A stretch of DNA of 23,562 nucleotides from Apostichopus parvimensis (lineage: Eukaryota; Echinodermata; Holothuroidea; Aspidochirotida; Stichopodidae): contig KN886063.1 of assembly GCA_000934455.1 (NCBI GenBank), positions 65,509 through 89,070 on the forward strand, read 5' to 3'. Of this stretch, positions 19,795-23,562 are shown piece by piece. Under the pieces are notes generated by a model. It was not told the DNA's origin, did not search any database, and saw only the letters and a list, made by a program, of their open reading frames with translations. Position 1 is the first letter of the stretch. Each line of letters starts with the position of its first letter. A program made the position numbers and the translations under genes.

Positions 19795-20370
19795 ATACAA
19801 GCGGTGCAGGAAAAAAGAGAGAAAGTGAGAACGGTTAAAATTAAGGCAGGGTAGAGGTAGGAAAAGGGGTAGAGGGAGGGAGGGAGGTAGGGAAGGAGGG
19901 AGGGATGTATTATGAAAGGAAGGCAGGGGAGAAAGAGCAAGTAATGGAGAGGTAGAAAGAAGGCAGTGATGGGTTAGGGGAATGGAAAAGGGATATTTAG
20001 GTAGAAGAGAGGCAGGAAATTGGCAGGTGCTGTGGAAGGGAGGGAGGCATGCAAAGCTCAGAGAAGTGAAGAAAGTAAAATGATATGAGGCAGGGAAAGG
20101 GGATGGAGACGTGGGTGATAGAAGGGAGGCAGGGAAGAATGATGAAAGTGGGAAAGGAGGATGGAAAGGGGGAGGAACTGTGGGAGAGAGATGAGGATTG
20201 GAGGGGGGGGAACAAAGAGTGGGAGACGTTAGGGAAGGGAATGAAGAAGTGGGATTGAGAAAAGAGGCAGGGAAGGGAGAGTTCAATTTGGGAGAGTCAG
20301 GAAGGAAGGCACGGGAGATTGAGAAGTGGTAGATAGCAGAGAGGCAGGGAGGGGGAGAATGCAGCATGTG
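19795..20370 (+). repeat. Long purine-strand tract (about 575 bp)
   Basis: The plus strand is overwhelmingly G and A for over 550 bases, with a recurring GAGGCAGGGAAGG-like unit (near 19921, 20010, 20090, 20127, 20266, 20307 and 20343) and pure GGAGGGAGGGAGG patches. It is a degenerate satellite able to form triplex-type structures. Its complement reads as a 194-codon Pro/Ser/Leu/Phe frame (20367-19783), which I judge spurious because overlapping frames show the same composition. Confidence 0.85.
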
Positions 20371-20585
20371 ACATTGGTTACTGTAGAGGATGGCTACTGT
20401 TCAGGACAACTTGACTGTGTAAGTGTTATTCCAATACATACGCATCAAGAGTGGAAGTTTGCTGACTGAGAAACAATGATGAACACCGTCGTGTTCCAAC
20501 TCAGGAGTAAGTTTGAAAGAGAATGGTGCATGGGGAATGAAAAGAATAGAGATTGGTGACCGTGTTGGTGCTAGAACAGTCTTAC

Positions 20586-20642
20586 CTGAGCACTCTAAAT
20601 GCCAACCTTTTGTATCCGAGTTTACCTTCGGGCAGATCCAGA
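20586..20642 (-). other. Candidate short exon (57 or 60 nt), perhaps 5' UTR
   Basis: On the minus strand a long pyrimidine tract (TGATTTTTCTCTTGTCCCAC) leads to CAGCAG, a tandem NAGNAG acceptor. After 57 bases comes CTCAG|GTAAGAC, a near-consensus donor. Both signals are among the best in the window. Two frames are open (VWICPKVNSDTKGWHLECS and LDLPEGKLGYKRLAFRVL); the third has a stop. Neither open frame would continue in the frame of the giant exon if spliced straight to CAG|ATG at 17261. The exon may therefore be untranslated, join through another exon, or belong to a different gene on the same strand. Confidence 0.5.
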
Positions 20643-21604
20643 CTGCTGGTGGGACAAGAGAAAAATCAATCAATAACATAGAATAAACTAGAAAAGAAAA
20701 CAGTCTAATTGAAGCATGCATGTACAGTACTAGTAGAGATGGGAAAATGGAGAATAACATGTAACCAGAATTCACAGTATAATAATACTGTACCCAAAAA
20801 ATACAAAAGTTATTCCCCCCCCCGGGACCAACCTCTTTTTCAATCTTCTTTACAGAAATAGTCAGTATAGGGTAGCAGAGTTCAAGAGAATTAATTGTAG
20901 GGAAATGGGTATTTTTTTTTGTTTATTATTTATATTTATTAACACTTAATATACAATGAAAAAGTAAAAATTGTTTTCCTAAACTTTACCTCCCATCTCC
21001 CCCCCCCCCCCCCCCCCACCAAAATTGTTCTTCTCCATGCATGGTTAAATGTGTCCATTTTATCAGGATATATGCTTCCAGTATAATCCATACAAAGAAT
21101 ATTTTGCCTTAATGATATATAATACTTGCTGAACTCCTTCATAATTTTTCTATCAAACATACAATACCACAGCTTTTGGAAGCATTTACTGTAACTACAT
21201 TAGCATCCCCCATTCATCAACTGTGAAAGAATTGGGAGAAGTTGAACGTTCTTTCTTGTTCAATAACACCTGAGAGTTTTATTTGGAGAGAGATACTTTG
21301 CTGATCCTTGAGAAAGACTTTTCATTCAAGAAAAACTGTCAAGTACCTTCAAGATCTCACTCAAACAATCTCAATAGTAAAGTCACCCCTCTGTAGGACA
21401 CAGCCATTAAGAAGGAAGTTTCTGAAAAGTTGGTGGCGCTATGACATTTTATCATACAATTTTCATTTTAGCAATAGCTAAAGTTGGGTAGATAATTTAC
21501 TCAACTGTTTGGTGACTCACTAAGTCTAACTGCAAAATGTATACTGGATTAGAGGTACCATCCCTCAGTCTAGAGTTACCTAGGGATGTAGCTTAACATG
21601 CAGC
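20643..21604. other. Gene-free stretch with C-rich tracts
   Basis: Apart from the poly-C tract listed separately and a poly-T patch near 20911-20921, I see no gene or named repeat. Confidence 0.45.
20999..21017 (+). repeat. Poly-C tract, 19 bases
   Basis: Nineteen consecutive C, the longest homopolymer seen here. On the minus strand it is a G-run able to form quadruplexes, and its length should be considered uncertain in any assembly. Confidence 0.85.
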
Positions 21605-21661
21605 ATGAGAGGGGTAGGGAAAGGGAAGAGGAAGGGGAAAGGGGAAGGAGCTAGGAAGGGA
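21605..21661 (+). repeat. Purine-rich GGGAAAGG tract
   Basis: Degenerate GGGGTAGGGAAAGGGAAGAGGAAGGGG units, a smaller counterpart of the tract at 19795-20370. Confidence 0.8.
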
Positions 21662-21719
21662 TGATGGTGGTAACACTAGTGGGTAAGGGCTGGAGGACTA
21701 AGGGGGTGTAAGGCTTATT

Positions 21720-22080
21720 TTGATAGTTCGGGAACGGTAAGCCGGGCCTTACACTGATAACGCGAACCGAGCGTGAAATAGGAAACAATCTTCAAAAGCG
21801 GATATTTGATAATATATATAACTCTTTCATTAATTCGGAATAAAACTATAACAGGTATAAATATAAATACGGAGCCTACGGTTCTACGTCCGTAGCCTTC
21901 GGAAGATAAACTTAAACTCCCAGATATGTCTTTAGGAGACACTTAAACCCTTCCAAAATCATTTGAAACAAAACATATGAATACGCACGCGTGATTCATA
22001 GCCCCCAAAGCGCGAGCCATGGGTGACGTCATAATAACCATATCAAACTAGAATACGCTTCACAGGGGCAACAAATTGAT
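21720..22080. promoter_or_regulatory. CpG-richer patch with TGACGTCA site (possible promoter)
   Basis: CpG dinucleotides are clearly denser here than in the flanks. At 22024-22031 there is a full palindromic cAMP-response-type element TGACGTCA. A TATAAATA lies at 21856-21863 on the plus strand, and a small hairpin CTACGG...CCGTAG lies at 21876-21895. A minus-strand CAGT|GTAAGG at about 21753 could be a first-exon donor. The patch lies about 1.1 kb upstream of the short minus-strand exon at 20642-20586, so it could be that gene's promoter. This is inference: a decayed mobile element could equally bring in CpG. Confidence 0.3.
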
Positions 22081-23417
22081 TCATTAAGGGCACTTTTGTG
22101 TTTTTGTATTTAACTTTGCACTTTATGTTAATTTACAACTTTGCAACGTTGTTATTGTCACACAGAGTTTACATTCAAAGATTCTGAAAGGATGAGACAT
22201 ATTGCTCTGTATCATAACCTAACATTGATTGTATATAGTAACATTGATTACTGTAGTTCTTTTAGCATATATTACCTTAAATATTATTAGATTTCCAAAC
22301 AGTTTACTTTTCAATCCCACAATGTCACAAATCTGTAGGAGAATGAAACTACAAACTACATTGGCCTACAAACTTAATGTTTAGAATAAGTTACCCACTT
22401 GCTACCTCCATTTGGGAGGCAACAGGAAAAATTTGACTGTGAGTGTGAGCTCTTGACCAATCCCACTTGCTTCCTCTTTTCTTTCCACTGCCCCATCCAA
22501 ACTTTCATGAAACAAAGTAACATATTATCTTTTGAAATCTGGTACAATGTAATGTGATCATTACGATTATACCTATAACGAAAGTACTTTTAATGTACTC
22601 AACTTAAAAAAGTAACCAATTCCATAATAATTGTACCAAATGTAAAGCCCTGCATTATGCCGGGCCTAAACAGTTCTATTAGTATTAAATTAGTTCCTTA
22701 TTGGACAAACATTTTGACAACTGTAGTTGGAATTTCAGTAGCTGTTATTAAATAAATATGGAGTTAAAGAAAAAGGATAGGGTCTTGGGAGATATTTTTA
22801 ATATTGAGCGAAGAAAGGGGCATACGTCTGTGACATCGATTTAGGCTCGTATCTGAGAAAGAGAGAGAGACCTTTGGCCTGAGCTAGGCTAGGCTGATCT
22901 ATCCCGATGCCTAACGAATATTTTGGCGTGATAGGCGTAATAGTTGGCTCATGCCCTGGTTAGCCTGTAGATTGAAAGTATCCAACAAAGGTAAAACAGC
23001 TTACATGAAACTAACCTGGCGTCGGCACTGAATTTACTTTTACAACTATTCACTTGCCATGAATTTCCTGGAAGGTGACACATTATCAGTTCAAATTCGC
23101 TGTATTTTAGGCTAGCGAAGCCTTGACTCCAAAACACATGGCTAAATTATAAAATTCCCAGGTAAGCATGCGTGAAAGTGCTCGGGCGTACGGCCGGGTT
23201 TCATTGAGGGAAATCCCCTTACACCAATTTGATTGGTCCAAAATAATAGTTAATATTTACAATGGGTGTAAATGCATATTGGTAATTCTCAAGAATTTCA
23301 ATAATGGAAAAAAATGTGTCGGCAGTATGGCATCGCATCGGTTACGTTTATACAAGTGATGGGCGCATCACGGTCATGTACTCATGTCGTTGAATTTCGA
23401 GACAAAGGTCATATGTA
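22081..23417. other. Gene-free stretch
   Basis: Mostly AT-rich, with no recognisable gene. A weak minus-strand exon-like segment lies at about 23072-23021: acceptor GTCACCTTCCAG, donor CGCCAG|GTTAGT, 52 nt, stop in one frame. I do not call it. A short (GA)n run is at 22858-22870. Confidence 0.4.
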
Positions 23418-23562
23418 CACTGGCGGATCCAAGGGGGGGCCAACGGGGGCCATGGCCCCCCCCCCAAAGGTGAGCCAAAAAGTGTTTCCGAACATCCGCT
23501 AAATCATATGATTGGAAATTAAAAAAATCGAGAGGAATAGCAGTGGTAGACTAGTCTAAACC
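23418..23562 (+). mobile_element. Probable left end of a hAT-like element (runs off window)
   Basis: CACTGGCGGATCCAAGGGGG followed by a G-rich then C-rich segment (GGGGGCCATGGCCCCC) resembles the CAGTGGCGG terminal sequence of the element at 10933. This style of end is common in hAT-type elements of invertebrates. The other end and any 8-bp target duplication lie beyond the window, so the call rests on the terminus alone. Confidence 0.45.

Noticed and set aside
19783..20367. 194-codon minus-strand frame rich in Pro, Ser, Leu and Phe
   Set aside because: It is the complement of a purine-rich satellite; overlapping frames (20215-19997, 19940-19758) show the same composition, and no domain or splice signal supports it.
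21715..21942. 75-codon minus-strand frame in the CpG-richer patch
   Set aside because: No domain; hydrophobic run reflects AT-rich sequence, and no supporting splice or start context.
23021..23072. 52-nt minus-strand exon with GTTAGT donor
   Set aside because: Weak donor, stop in one frame, and no link to other exons.
1..23562. CRISPR arrays, prokaryotic operons, phage genes or LTR retrotransposon genes
   Set aside because: No regularly spaced identical repeats, no gene clusters, and no reverse transcriptase, integrase or capsid-like frames were seen on either strand.

Overview
This looks like a piece of a large, intron-rich animal nuclear genome. It is AT-rich, almost all non-coding, full of short transposable-element remnants and simple repeats, and has splice-type signals around its one long reading frame. 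There is no bacterial gene packing, rRNA gene, CRISPR array or phage gene. The repeat content (TTAA-flanked MITE-like elements, hAT-like elements starting CAGTGGCGG, a tRNA-derived SINE, a roughly 144-bp tandem repeat built around TGACCCC/AAATGACC) is of a kind I associate with marine invertebrates, perhaps an echinoderm. That assignment is an impression, not a demonstrated fact.

Layout. Positions 1-2633 hold two copies of a TTAA-flanked inverted-terminal-repeat element, a minus-strand tRNA-derived SINE and a purine-rich tract. Positions 2634-6370 are mostly featureless AT-rich DNA with a four-unit minisatellite, poly-C tracts and a small duplicated block. Positions 6371-7264 hold a third, inverted and truncated copy of the TTAA element, followed by a long hairpin (two arms of about 150 bp around a 9-base loop). 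Positions 7265-12646 carry AT palindromes, a three-unit minisatellite, the 144-bp tandem repeat, two retroposon 3'-end-like sequences and a complete 373-bp hAT-type MITE with an 8-bp target duplication.

The only gene I can firmly support is on the minus strand. One giant exon, 17261 down to 13654, encodes about 1202 residues of a serine-rich, probably disordered protein that I do not recognise. It ends in a near-perfect splice donor (CAG|GTAAGA), so the protein continues at lower coordinates. A weak, phase-compatible next exon lies at 12747-12647. Upstream, a short minus-strand exon with a strong acceptor (a CAGCAG tandem acceptor) and strong donor lies at 20642-20586. It cannot join the big frame directly as coding sequence, so it may be a 5' untranslated exon. 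A CpG-richer stretch at about 21720-22080 with a full TGACGTCA site could be promoter DNA, but this is inference.

Between these, 19795-20370 is a long purine-strand tract that creates a spurious minus-strand Pro/Ser/Leu reading frame. The window ends inside what looks like the start of another hAT-type element.
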